Origin: DAHUZL01 sp035533215
Lineage (GTDB): Bacteria; Chloroflexota; Dormibacteria; Aeolococcales; Bog-877
Direction: 5' to 3'
Length of the DNA: 64,000 nt
Assembly: GCA_035533215.1 (NCBI GenBank)
Contig: DATLUG010000006.1
Location: forward strand, 1 to 64,000
This document shows positions 23,243 through 32,754 of the stretch, piece after piece. Each line of letters begins with the position of its first letter. Positions within the stretch are counted from its first letter, which is position 1. The notes below the pieces were generated by a model that had not been told where the DNA came from, searched no databases, and was given only the letters and a program-made list of their open reading frames with translations. A program made the position numbers and the translations under genes.

Positions 23243-24574
23243 TCACGAGGTCGAAGTATAGGGGCGATCCGCACGGGGCCGAGGCGCGCCCCGGAGCGCG
23301 CCCGCGGCGGCACGGCCGGCGCGCTCGCCGCTCACGACGGCGCCCTCGATGGTGGGATTGACCAGGTAGTCGCCGGCGAGCACCACCGGCATGACGCCGC
23401 GGCCGGCCGCCAGCCGCCGCCGCTCGTCGAGGCTGGCGGCGAGCCGGCGGTAGTGGCCGGGGGCGAACAGGGTCACCGCCTGCGGCCATCCCCAGCTGAG
23501 GCCGGCCGCCGCGGTCCCGGGGTCGAGCCGCCCCGCCGTGCGGGCGTGCAGGAGCACGGCGAGCCGCTCCTGCGCCGGCGGCGGCAGCGGTCCCGCCTCG
23601 GCGCCGGGGCCGAGGACGTGGTCGGCAAGCTCCGCCCACGCCGCCGCGGCGACCAGCCGGCGCCCGTCGCCGCCCCCAGCCGCGACGAGGAGCGGGCCCC
23701 CGCCGTCGTCCCACCGCCAGCCGGCGGCCCCCGGGCCCGGCACCTCGCAGACGAGGCGGACGAGGCGCGAGTGGGCGACCTCCCGGAGCAGGCGCCGGAG
23801 CTCCCCGGCGGCCGGCAGGCTCGGACCGAGGAGGCGGAGCGTCTCGCCCGCGGGGGCGGCCAGGATCAGCGCCGCCCCGCGCCAGCGCGACCCGTCCGCG
23901 CACAGGACCTCGGCGCCGCCGGACGCCGCCGCTCGGACCGCGACCGCCCGGCCCGCCGGGCCCACCACGACCGGGAGCGCCGCGGCGAGGCGGCGCGGCA
24001 GCTGCCCGAGGCCGCCGCTGAGGCGGAGCGGCCGGGCCCGCCAGACCAGCCGACCGGCCAGCAGCATCAGCGCCCGGCTCATCGACTCGGCCGGGCTGAA
24101 GGCGTTCCACTCGAACGCCGGGCGGACCGCGTCGCGGAGGAAGCGCTCGCCCAGGCGGCGCCGCGCGTAGGCGGCGATGGACTCGGTGTCGAGGGGGGCG
24201 AGACGCTCCGGCTCCGCCAGCCTGAGCCGGGGGAGGCTGGAGAGGACGTCGGCGGCGCAGAGGACCAGGCCGCCCAGCTCCCGTCCGCGCAGGGGCCACC
24301 GGGCGGCGGGAGCGGTCGGCGCCCGGAGCTGGCCACCGAGCCCGAGCCGGTCCAGCCAGGCCCGGGTGCGGCGGTAGAACGGGTAGCAGTGGCCGGCGCC
24401 GAGCTCGACCACCGGGCCGGCCGGACCGCCGAGGGGAACGCTGAGGCACCGGCCCCCGACCCGCCCCGCCTCCAGGACCACGACCTCCCGCCCGAGGTCA
24501 CGGACCACGGTGGCGGCGACCAGGCCGGCGACGCCCGCGCCGACGACCACCACCGGCACCGGGCGGGGCTCCAC
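23243..24574 (-). CDS. FAD-dependent oxidoreductase (amine oxidase / protoporphyrinogen oxidase-like)
   Basis: 443 residues. N-terminal Rossmann motif VVVVGAGVAGLVAATVVRDL, then VVVLEAGRVGGRCLSVPL, the GG-R motif of flavin amine oxidases, and VELGAGHCYPFYRRT. The C-terminal flavin-closing motif is VVLAGDYLVNPTIEGAVVSGERAG. It oxidises an unknown substrate; HemG-like, carotenoid-desaturase-like and amine oxidases share this layout. GTG 24574 is used. A CTG at 24607 overlapping the thrC TGA would add 11 residues and matches two other CTGA junctions in this window. Placed between thrC and the sulfur-carrier gene. Confidence 0.82.
   Translation of the reverse strand: MEPRPVPVVVVGAGVAGLVAATVVRDLGREVVVLEAGRVGGRCLSVPLGGPAGPVVELGAGHCYPFYRRTRAWLDRLGLGGQLRAPTAPAARWPLRGRELGGLVLCAADVLSSLPRLRLAEPERLAPLDTESIAAYARRRLGERFLRDAVRPAFEWNAFSPAESMSRALMLLAGRLVWRARPLRLSGGLGQLPRRLAAALPVVVGPAGRAVAVRAAASGGAEVLCADGSRWRGAALILAAPAGETLRLLGPSLPAAGELRRLLREVAHSRLVRLVCEVPGPGAAGWRWDDGGGPLLVAAGGGDGRRLVAAAAWAELADHVLGPGAEAGPLPPPAQERLAVLLHARTAGRLDPGTAAAGLSWGWPQAVTLFAPGHYRRLAASLDERRRLAAGRGVMPVVLAGDYLVNPTIEGAVVSGERAGRAAAGALRGAPRPRADRPYTSTS
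23255..23260 (-). promoter_or_regulatory. -10 element TATACT upstream of the sulfur-carrier gene
   Basis: TATACT on the minus strand, 25 nt upstream of the GTG start, inside the 3' end of the FAD oxidoreductase gene. It could give carrier-NIL-mnmA a separate transcript. Confidence 0.5.
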
Positions 24575-24603
24575 CGCGGCGGGCGGCTGGGCCCCGGCGG
24601 CGG

Positions 24604-25883
<1,280 letters not shown>

Positions 25884-25887
<4 letters not shown>

Positions 25888-25925
25888 GCGGCGGTCCTGG
25901 GGGCGGGCGGGGCGGGCCTGATCAT
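25884..25925 (-). CDS. 13-codon bridging ORF upstream of thrC
   Basis: ATG 25925 overlaps the stop of the MutT-like gene (ATGA) and its TGA overlaps the thrC GTG (GTGA). The peptide would be MIRPAPPAPRTAA. It may only keep ribosomes moving between two genes that are 34 bp apart. It contains one Thr and one Ile, too few to claim a classic thr attenuator. Confidence 0.35.
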
Positions 25926-26656
25926 GTCGATGGTGCCCCGAGTGTACGGGGGCCGACCGGCGCCGACGGCTCGTCCGGGACCGCCGGCAGGGTGAGCCGC
26001 CAGGCCGGCCGCGGGGGCGGCTCCAGCTCCCCGGCGACGAGGGCGTCGTGGACGAGCTGGGACCACGACTCGAGCTGCAGGTAGCGGCTGCGCACCGCCG
26101 GCGGCGGCAGCACCTCCCCCTCCAGCTTGCGCCGCTCGCGGACCGCGACCACGGCGGCGCCCGCCTCCACCAGCAGGACCAGGCCCAGGTGGACCCGGCC
26201 CACGGCGGCGGTGTCGTCCTTGAGCAGGCCGACCAGGGTCGCCGGGACCGGCACCGCGCAGACCACCTCCTCGCGCCACTCCCTCACCGTCCCCGCCACC
26301 ACCGGGTCGCCGCCCCCATCGGCGTCCTGCCGGTTGATGTGACCACCCACCCCGAGCGTGTACTGGTGGCGCAGGCGCGCCTCGCTGGAGGCGGTCAGCC
26401 GGCGCATCACCAGCAGCCCCTGGTCCGACCGCACCACCATATGGGGGATGATCTGCTGCCAGCTGGGGTCCTCCTCGACGTCGGCGCGGGGGCGGAACTC
26501 GCCCGCGCCCGCGATCGCGCGGAGGGCCTCCGCCAGCCCCGCCGTGCGCACCCCGTGCCAGGTGCCGTCGGGCAGGAGCTCGCGCCGGGCCACGACCAGC
26601 ACCGCCTCCCGCCCGGCGGCCCCCGGGCGAAGCGGACCGCGGACGGCGGCTGGCAT
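25922..26656 (-). CDS. MutT/NUDIX-like predicted phosphoesterase (COG4112-type)
   Basis: 244 residues. The pattern SWQQIIPHMVVRSDQGLLVM, RHQYTLGVGGHINRQD, then REWREEV and VGLLKDDTAAVGRVHLGLVL follows the COG4112 predicted phosphoesterases, a branch of the NUDIX fold. The NUDIX box is imperfect but keeps the GGH and the RExxEEV core. The substrate is unknown. ATG 26656 lies 8 nt after a TATCCT -10 element with no ribosome-binding site, so the mRNA is probably leaderless. Divergent from the ferredoxin-reductase-type gene. Confidence 0.75.
   Translation of the reverse strand: MPAAVRGPLRPGAAGREAVLVVARRELLPDGTWHGVRTAGLAEALRAIAGAGEFRPRADVEEDPSWQQIIPHMVVRSDQGLLVMRRLTASSEARLRHQYTLGVGGHINRQDADGGGDPVVAGTVREWREEVVCAVPVPATLVGLLKDDTAAVGRVHLGLVLLVEAGAAVVAVRERRKLEGEVLPPPAVRSRYLQLESWSQLVHDALVAGELEPPPRPAWRLTLPAVPDEPSAPVGPRTLGAPST
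25941..25946 (-). promoter_or_regulatory. -10 element TACACT upstream of thrC
   Basis: TACACT followed by CGG on the minus strand, 53 nt before the thrC start and inside the end of the MutT-like gene. It shares the TAnnCTCGG pattern of several other promoters here. Confidence 0.45.
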
Positions 26657-26664
26657 CGCAGGCC

Positions 26665-26670
26665 AGGATA
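26665..26670 (-). promoter_or_regulatory. -10 element TATCCT, leaderless start of the MutT-like gene
   Basis: TATCCT on the minus strand with an 8-nt gap to the ATG. Part of a recurrent leaderless architecture in this window. Confidence 0.55.
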
Positions 26671-26706
26671 CGGGCGCCGTCGCCGCCGGCCCGGCGGTCT
26701 GACCCG

Positions 26707-27936
26707 ATGGCACGACGCCCGACCACCGTGATCGCGGGCGCCGGCCTGGCCGGCGGCCGCGCCGCCGAGACCCTGCGCGCCCAGGGCTACGACGGGCGCC
26801 TGGTCCTGATCGGCAGCGAGCCCGACCGACCGTACGAGCGCCCTCCCCTCTCCAAGGCGTACCTGGAGGGACGCCTCGCCCGCGAGCGGGTGTTCCTGCG
26901 CACCGCCGCCTGGTACCGGGAGCAGGCGATCACGCTGCGGCTGGGGACCACCGTCACCGGCGTCGACTGCCGGCGCCGCCAGGTCCAGCTCGATCGCGGC
27001 CGGCCGATCGGGTACGACCGCCTGCTCCTCGCCCCCGGCGCCCGCCCCCGCCGCCTCCTGGTCCCCGGCGCCCAGCTGGAGGGGGTGGTCGCGCTGCGCA
27101 CGCTGGCGGATGCGGAGCGACTGCGGGCCGCCTTCGCGGGCCGTCCCCGGGTCGTCATCGTCGGCGCCGGCTTCATCGGCTGCGAGGTCGCCGCCGCCGC
27201 CCGCCGCCAGGGCTGCCCGGTGACCCTCCTGGAGGTCGGGGCCGCCCCCCTGGCGCCGGCGCTCGGCCCCCTGGCCGGCGCCTTCGTGGCCCGCCTCCAC
27301 CGGGACCACGGGGTCGACCTTCGCACCGGCGAGAGCCTGGTCAGCCTGCACGGCGCGGAGCGGGTCGAGGCGGTGGTCACCACCTCCGGCCGGCTCCTCG
27401 ACGCGGACCTGGTGCTGATCGCGGTGGGGGCGGAGCCCCGGACCGAGCTGGCGGAGGCGGCGGGCCTCGCCTGCGACGGCGGGATCGTGGTCGACGAGTG
27501 CTGCCGCACCTCCGCTGCGGACGTGTTCGCGGCCGGCGATGCCGCCAGGTGGTGGCACCCCGGCCTGGCCCGGCGGCTGCGGGTGGAGCACTACGACAAC
27601 GCCCAGAACCAGGGGGTCGCGGCGGCCCTGTCGCTGCTGGGCCGGGGCGCCCCCTACGCCCCCATCCCGTACGTGTGGTCGGAGCAGTACGACGCCACCC
27701 TGCAGTGGGTCGGGGACGCCGAGGGGGCCGACCGCACCGTCACCCGCGGCGACCCGGCATCGGGCGTGTTCAGCGCCTTCCACCTCAGGGAGGGCCGGGT
27801 GATCGCGTGCCTGGCGGTCAACCGCTTCCGGGACCTGGCCGGGGCGCGCCGCCTGATCGCCGGCGGCCAGGCGGTCGGGCTCGCCCAGCTCGCCGATCCG
27901 GACACCAGCCTGCGCGACCTGCTCCGGGCCGGCTGA
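26707..27936 (+). CDS. Ferredoxin/rubredoxin reductase-type FAD-NAD(P) oxidoreductase
   Basis: 409 residues. FAD site VIAGAGLAGGRAAETLRAQG, the RPYERPPLSKAYLEG motif typical of ferredoxin reductases of oxygenase systems, LLLAPGARPRRL, a second Rossmann motif VVIVGAGFIGCEVAAAARRQG for NAD(P)H, and ADVFAAGDAARWWHP closing the FAD site. A C-terminal reductase domain carries PYVWSEQYDATLQWVGDA. It likely passes electrons from NAD(P)H to a ferredoxin serving a P450 or Rieske oxygenase; no such partner lies nearby. ATG 26707 is 50 bp from the divergent MutT-like gene. Confidence 0.9.
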   Translation: MARRPTTVIAGAGLAGGRAAETLRAQGYDGRLVLIGSEPDRPYERPPLSKAYLEGRLARERVFLRTAAWYREQAITLRLGTTVTGVDCRRRQVQLDRGRPIGYDRLLLAPGARPRRLLVPGAQLEGVVALRTLADAERLRAAFAGRPRVVIVGAGFIGCEVAAAARRQGCPVTLLEVGAAPLAPALGPLAGAFVARLHRDHGVDLRTGESLVSLHGAERVEAVVTTSGRLLDADLVLIAVGAEPRTELAEAAGLACDGGIVVDECCRTSAADVFAAGDAARWWHPGLARRLRVEHYDNAQNQGVAAALSLLGRGAPYAPIPYVWSEQYDATLQWVGDAEGADRTVTRGDPASGVFSAFHLREGRVIACLAVNRFRDLAGARRLIAGGQAVGLAQLADPDTSLRDLLRAG

Positions 27937-28000
27937 GCCGGCCCGGCTGAGCCGGCCCGGTCGGACCGCGGGTGCCGGCCGCGGTCGATCTTGAGGGCCC

Positions 28001-28870
28001 CTCGCCCTCCGCGCCTCGCTGGAGCGGCTCCGGCGCCACGGCGACGACGGCCGGGACCGCTGGGACGGGCGCACCCTGGTCCGGACCGGCGACGAGGGCG
28101 GGCGTCCCCTCGCCTTCGCGGCGACCGTCGTCGGCACCGTGGGCCGGCCCCGGTTCCGGTCGCGGTCGCCGGCGCGGCCGACCGCGACCGGTCCGCGGCG
28201 TGGCTGCGGGCCAGCGTCGTCGCCACCGCGCCAGGGCTGTCCCTCCTGCTCCGGTCCGACCCGGTGCTGGCGGGTCAGGAGCAGCTGGAGCCGTGGGTGC
28301 GTCCATCCGCGTCCGGGACCCCCTGGCGGCCCTGGTCCGCAGCGCCAGCGCCCAGCAGGTGAACCTGGCCTGGGCCGCGACCACCCGCCGCCGCCCCGCC
28401 GAGACGTTGGGGGAGCGTCGTCTGGTGGGGGGATGGACCGTGCGCCGGCTGGTGCCCGAGCGGCTCGCCGAGGCCGGCCCGGAGGGGCTCCGCCGGCTCC
28501 AGATCCCCCGCCAGAAGGCGCGGGCGGTGGTGGGCCTCGCCGAGGCCCAGCTGGGGCGCCGGCTGGCGCTGGCGGAGCTGGAGCGGCTGGGCGACGACCA
28601 GCTGGGGGCGCGGCCGGGCTCCCTGCACGGGATCGGCGGCGGGAGCGCGGCCGGGCTTCGCGATCGGACGCTGGGCCGGCCCCGGGCGGTGGCCGGCGAC
28701 CTCGGGGTGCGCACCGCGGTCGGGCGCGCCTACCTGGGCCAGGCGCGCCCGGCCGAGGACGACGTGCGCCGGGCCGTGCGCCACTGGGACCAGGCCGCCC
28801 TGGTGGCACCGGCGGTGCTGCTCCACGGCCTCGCCCGCGGCCGGCTGCCCCAGCCGCCGGCCGGGGGGGG
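28001..28870 (+). pseudogene. DNA-3-methyladenine glycosylase II (AlkA-type, HhH-GPD), frameshifted
   Basis: Three frames together spell an AlkA-like protein. Frame one: LALRASLERLRRHGDDG and WDGRTLVRTGDEGGRP (28001-28159). A second frame continues VAVAGAADRDRSAAWLRA. A third carries the HhH-GPD domain: DPLAALVRSASAQQVNLAWA, GLRRLQIPRQKARAVVGLAE, VAGDLGVRTAVGRAYLG with the catalytic-type Asp, and LLHGLARGRLPQ. The helix-hairpin-helix itself (normally LPGIGPWTAE) is degraded to SLHGIGGGSAAG. At least two frameshifts and the damaged hairpin make a functional enzyme unlikely. Confidence 0.65.
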
Positions 28871-28878
28871 CGGCCCGG

Positions 28879-30186
28879 TCAGCGGCAGACGGCCCGGAGC
28901 TGGGTGAAGAAGCCGGGGAAGGAGACGGCGACGCACTCCGCCCCGTCGATCTCGCTGGCGCCCTCCGCCAGGCAGGCGGCGACCGCCAGCGCCATCGCGA
29001 TCCGGTGGTCGCCCTCCGACCGCACCACAGCCCCCCGGAGCCGGACCGGCCCCCGCACCGCCAGGCCGTCGCTGGTGGTCTCGACGGCGGCGCCCATCGC
29101 CCGCAGCCCGGCGGCGATCGCCTCCACCCGGTCCGACTCCTTCACCCGCAGCTCGGCCGCGTCGCGGATCTCGGTCCAGCCCTCGGCCTGGGTGGCCAGC
29201 ACCGCCGCCAGCGGGAGCTCATCGATGGCCCGGGGGATCTGGCCGCCGCCGACGACGGTCGCCCGCAGGCCGTGGGAGCGGATGGCGACCGCGCCCCAGG
29301 GCTCGTCCGACTCCCCCCGGTCCCCGGGCTCGGTGGCGCAGGCGGCGCCCATCGCCCACAGGACGTCGAGCAGGCCGGTGCGCAGGGGGTTGAGCCCGAC
29401 CGCCTCGCAGCGCAGCTCGGCGTCGGGATGGGCCGCCGCCAGGGCCAGGAACGGGGCCGCCGAGGAGAGGTCGCCGGGCACAGTCAGGCCGAACGGCTGC
29501 GGCTCGCCCGGCTCCACCGTCACCCGCCGCGGCCCCCCCGCGGTCCCGTCGCCGGAGACCCGGCACACGATCCCGGCCCGGGGCAGGAGCCGCTCGGTGT
29601 GGTCCCGGGTGGCCACCCCCTCCTCCACCGTGACCGGGCCGTTGGCGCTGATCCCGGCCAGCAGCACCGCGGTCTTGAGCTGTGCGCTGGCCACCGGCGG
29701 GCGCACCGTGACCCCCCCGTGGAGGGTGGCGCGGCCCCGCACCTCCACCGGGGGCCGGCCCTCGCCGCCGAGGCAGACGACGTCCGCGCCCAGCGGGGCC
29801 AGCACCGCCCGCAGCCTCGCCATCGGGCGCCGGCGGAGCGAGGCGTCGCCGTCGAGGCGGACCACCAGCGGGTGGCCGGCGAGGGCGCCCGCCCCCATCC
29901 GCATGGTGCTGCCCGAGTTGGCGCAGTCGATCGGATGCGGGGGCGCCAGCCAGCGACCGCGGCCGGTCCCCAGGACCGCCACCCGCCCCGGCCCGCGCTC
30001 GAAGGTGGCCGCCCCCACCTGCTCCAGGAGGCCGCGCGTCGCGGCCACGTCGGCGGCATCGCTGCAGTTGCCGAGGTAGCTGCGGCCGGGGGCGAGGCCG
30101 GCGACGAGGAGGGCGCGATGGGAGATCGACTTGTCGCCGGGGACCCGCACCGTCCCCCGCACCCGCGCCGCCGGCTCAACCCGCAT
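28879..30186 (-). CDS. aroA: 3-phosphoshikimate 1-carboxyvinyltransferase (EPSP synthase)
   Basis: 435 residues. Shikimate-3-phosphate and PEP-binding motifs: VPGDKSISHRALLVAGLA near the N-terminus, LGNCSDAADVAATRGLL, DCANSGSTMRMGAGALAG, TRDHTERLLPRAG, IDELPLAAVLATQAEG, AELRVKESDRVEAIA and EGDHRIAMALAVA. Sixth step of the shikimate pathway in the cytoplasm. The second motif reads NSGSTMR rather than the common NSGTTMR. ATG 30186 overlaps the tyrA stop by 11 bp. Last gene of the trp/aro supraoperon. Confidence 0.96.
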   Translation of the reverse strand: MRVEPAARVRGTVRVPGDKSISHRALLVAGLAPGRSYLGNCSDAADVAATRGLLEQVGAATFERGPGRVAVLGTGRGRWLAPPHPIDCANSGSTMRMGAGALAGHPLVVRLDGDASLRRRPMARLRAVLAPLGADVVCLGGEGRPPVEVRGRATLHGGVTVRPPVASAQLKTAVLLAGISANGPVTVEEGVATRDHTERLLPRAGIVCRVSGDGTAGGPRRVTVEPGEPQPFGLTVPGDLSSAAPFLALAAAHPDAELRCEAVGLNPLRTGLLDVLWAMGAACATEPGDRGESDEPWGAVAIRSHGLRATVVGGGQIPRAIDELPLAAVLATQAEGWTEIRDAAELRVKESDRVEAIAAGLRAMGAAVETTSDGLAVRGPVRLRGAVVRSEGDHRIAMALAVAACLAEGASEIDGAECVAVSFPGFFTQLRAVCR

Positions 30187-31141
30187 CGACGGGCGCCTCC
30201 GCCAGCAGCTCGCCGCGGGCGGAGCCTGCCGCCGCGAACCAGCTCCGGAGCCCCAGGACGGCCGCCCCGAGCGGGGCCGGGCCCCGCTCCAGGTCCTGGG
30301 CCGCGTCCCCCTGCGGGTTCGGGTCCCCGAGGTCGCGCAGCCCCCGCCGCAGCCGGGCCAGCTCGGCCTCCGCCGCCGCCAGGGCCCGGTCGAGGTCGCG
30401 GGCATTGCTGGCGGCGATGTGGGCGGACATGGTGGGATCGCCGGCCGCCATCCGGGCCACGTCGCGAAACCCGCTCCCCACCAGGCGGCGGGCGAGCGGG
30501 TCCTCGGCGGCCCCGGCCGCCGCCGCCGCGGCGCAGACGTGGGCCAGCACCAGGGGCAGATGGCTGGTGCGGGCCACCAGGCGGTCGTGCCGCTCCGCCG
30601 TCACGAGGAGGGGGCGCGCCCCCAGCTGCTCGACGCAGTGGAGCCACGGCCCGAAGGGCAGGAGGGCGTCCGGGTCGTGCGGGTCGGAGGGGGTCAGCGC
30701 CCAGGTGCGGCCGTCGAAGAGGGTGGCGGTGGCGGCGGCGAAGCCGCTGCGCTCCCGCCCCGCCATCGGGTGGCCGCCCAGGAACGCCCCCGGGCCGAAC
30801 CAGCGCCTGCCCCACCGGCAGACCAGCCGCTTGGTGCTGGCGGTGTCGGTGACCACAGGGGGGCGGTCGCCGGCGGCGGCCGCCAGCTCGGCGAGGGCGG
30901 GGCGGACGTCCAGCACCGGCACCGCCAGGACGACGCAGTCGGCCTCCGCCGCCGCCGCCAGCGTCACCGCGTGGTCGATGGCGCCGGCGGCACGCGCCGC
31001 CAGGAGGGCGGCGGGGTCGCGGTCCACCCCGAGGAGCCGGACCCGGGGGAGGGCCCGCCGCAGTCCCAGCGCGACCGACCCGCCGATGCAGCCGAGGCCG
31101 ACGACCGCGACGGTGGCCGGGGGCGGCCCCGGCCGGCTCAC
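30176..31141 (-). CDS. tyrA: Prephenate dehydrogenase
   Basis: 321 residues. NAD-binding VAVVGLGCIGGSVALGLRRA at the N-terminus, CVVLAVPVLDV, VVTDTASTKRLVC, and FLGGHPMAGRERSGF with the His/Arg of the prephenate site, then RTSHLPLVLAHV and the helical dimerisation domain with GSGFRDVARMAAGDP. Makes 4-hydroxyphenylpyruvate for tyrosine. There is no ACT domain, so feedback must act elsewhere, perhaps on the upstream DAHP synthase. GTG 31141 overlaps the aroF stop (GTGA). Confidence 0.94.
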   Translation of the reverse strand: MSRPGPPPATVAVVGLGCIGGSVALGLRRALPRVRLLGVDRDPAALLAARAAGAIDHAVTLAAAAEADCVVLAVPVLDVRPALAELAAAAGDRPPVVTDTASTKRLVCRWGRRWFGPGAFLGGHPMAGRERSGFAAATATLFDGRTWALTPSDPHDPDALLPFGPWLHCVEQLGARPLLVTAERHDRLVARTSHLPLVLAHVCAAAAAAGAAEDPLARRLVGSGFRDVARMAAGDPTMSAHIAASNARDLDRALAAAEAELARLRRGLRDLGDPNPQGDAAQDLERGPAPLGAAVLGLRSWFAAAGSARGELLAEAPVDAG

Positions 31142-32229
31142 CCGCGGGAGGCGGCGCCGGTGGCGGTGCCGCCGCCGGCGGCGGGGCCCTCCGGTGCCCT
31201 GGCCCCGGCCCGGGCCAGCGGTCGGCCGACCACCTCGGCGACCGCGGCGACCTGGCGCATCAGCGCCTCGAAGGCGGGGAACGCCAGCGACTGGGGGCCG
31301 TCGGACCACGCCTCCTGGGGGTGGGGATGGACCTCGATCATGAGGGCGTCGGCCCCCGCCGCCACCGCCGCCAGCGCCATCGGCGTGACCAGAGGGCTGC
31401 GCCCGGTGCCGTGGCTGGGGTCGACCACCACCGGCAGGTGGGTCCACTCCTTCAGCAGCGGCACGCAGGAGAGGTCGAGGGTGTTGCGGGTGGCGGTCTC
31501 GAAGGTGCGGATCCCGCGCTCGCACAGCATCACCGCGTAGTTGCCCCGGGAGAGGATGTACTCGGCCGAGAGCAGCCATTCCTCCAGGGTGTTGCTGGCC
31601 CCCCGCTTGAGCAGGGCCGGCAGCCGGGTCTCGCCGACCGCCGCCAGCAGGTTGAAGTTCTGCATGTTGCGGGCGCCGATCTGGAGGATGTCGGCGCTGG
31701 CCGCCACCAGCTCGACATCGCCGGGGGTCATCACCTCGGTCACGACCGGGAGCCCGGTGGCGGCGCGCGCCTGCTCCAGGATGCGCAGGCCCTCCGCGCC
31801 CAGGCCCTGGAAGGTGTAGGGGGAGGTGCGCGGCTTGAAGGCCCCGCCGCGCAGGATGGTGGCCCCGGCCGCCCGCACCGCCGTCGCCGTCTCCATCAGC
31901 ATGGCCTGGTTCTCGACCGCGCAGGGCCCCGCCATCACCACCAGCTCGGGACCGCCGACCACCGCCTCCCCGACCGGGATCTCGGTGTCCTGACGGCGGA
32001 ACTGGCGCCCGGCCAGCTTGTAGGGACGGGTGATGCGGACCACGTCCTCCACCCCGGCCAGGTTCTGGAAGCCGGCCCGCAGGTCCTCGCTGATCTCGTG
32101 GCCGATGACCCCGATCACGGTGCGGTCCTCGCCCGCCGAGAGGTGCCCGTGGAGGCCGTGGTGCTCCACGAAGGTCACCACGTCGGCGATCTGCTCGGGG
32201 GTGGCCCCCGGCTCCATCACCACGATCAT
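31138..32229 (-). CDS. aroF: 3-deoxy-7-phosphoheptulonate synthase (DAHP synthase)
   Basis: 363 residues. An N-terminal ~70-residue ferredoxin-like domain (MIVVMEPGATPEQIADVV, TVIGVIGHEIS) is of the kind that gives Tyr/Phe feedback control in Thermotoga-type enzymes. The TIM barrel follows: ELVVMAGPCAVENQAML, RGGAFKPRTSPYTFQGLG, DILQIGARNMQNFNLL, LLKRGASNTLEEWLL, VVVDPSHGTGRSPLV and ALMIEVHPHPQEAWSDGPQS. First step of the shikimate pathway, condensing PEP with erythrose-4-phosphate. The ~30-residue C-terminal tail is Ala/Gly-rich. ATG 32229 overlaps the aroH stop (ATGA). Confidence 0.96.
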   Translation of the reverse strand: MIVVMEPGATPEQIADVVTFVEHHGLHGHLSAGEDRTVIGVIGHEISEDLRAGFQNLAGVEDVVRITRPYKLAGRQFRRQDTEIPVGEAVVGGPELVVMAGPCAVENQAMLMETATAVRAAGATILRGGAFKPRTSPYTFQGLGAEGLRILEQARAATGLPVVTEVMTPGDVELVAASADILQIGARNMQNFNLLAAVGETRLPALLKRGASNTLEEWLLSAEYILSRGNYAVMLCERGIRTFETATRNTLDLSCVPLLKEWTHLPVVVDPSHGTGRSPLVTPMALAAVAAGADALMIEVHPHPQEAWSDGPQSLAFPAFEALMRQVAAVAEVVGRPLARAGARAPEGPAAGGGTATGAASRG

Positions 32230-32624
32230 CGCGGCTGGTTCTCCCGGTAGCGGTCGAGGTCGCGCCGGATCGCCGCCGCGCCGTGCAGATAGCGATGCCG
32301 CATCGCAGCCGCGGGGCGGTCGGTGTTGACGAGGAGCAGGATACGGACGCAGCGGGCCACCGCCCGCTGATTGTCGTCGGGGACCGCCATCTCGTGGCCG
32401 CAGAGCAGCGGCACGTCGACCCACCCCATCCGCCGCGCCGCCACCGCCGGGAACTCCGCCCGGAGGTCCTCGGTGGTGGTGAACCAGGCCGCGGCGACCG
32501 CCTCCGGCTCGATCGCGTTGTCGTCGACCAGCGCCTGCAGCAGCTCCAGGGTGGCGGCCACGATCAGCTCCGGGCGGTCGGCCTCCACGGTGGTCGCCCC
32601 GCGGATGCCGCGCACCGCCGTCAC
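32226..32624 (-). CDS. aroH: Chorismate mutase, AroH type
   Basis: 132 residues. VRGIRGATTVEADRPELI at the N-terminus supplies the active-site Arg; AAWFTTTEDLRAEFPAVAAR, VPLLCGHEMAVP and CVRILLLVNTD are standard in the Bacillus AroH trimeric family. Converts chorismate to prephenate, the substrate of the downstream TyrA. GTG 32624 has a GGAGG site about 8 nt upstream. A TACGCT promoter element in the 130-bp gap to trpA suggests that aroH-aroF-tyrA-aroA can be transcribed apart from the trp genes. Confidence 0.95.
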   Translation of the reverse strand: MTAVRGIRGATTVEADRPELIVAATLELLQALVDDNAIEPEAVAAAWFTTTEDLRAEFPAVAARRMGWVDVPLLCGHEMAVPDDNQRAVARCVRILLLVNTDRPAAAMRHRYLHGAAAIRRDLDRYRENQPR

Positions 32625-32705
32625 CCACCCTCCTCCGAGCCTGACCGGCCCCGCAACGGCCCGGCGCCCCGGCCCCCCGCCGGCGGTCCCCGACGTTCAG
32701 CCCCG

Positions 32706-32711
32706 AGCGTA
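32706..32711 (-). promoter_or_regulatory. Internal -10 element (TGTACGCT) ahead of aroH
   Basis: Minus strand GTGTACGCTCGG, identical over 12 bases to the promoter of the aldolase gene. Located between trpA and aroH, about 80 nt upstream of the aroH start. Confidence 0.6.
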
Positions 32712-32754
32712 CACGAACCGGCCGCGCCGGCCGCCACGTTCCGCCCCCGCCGGC

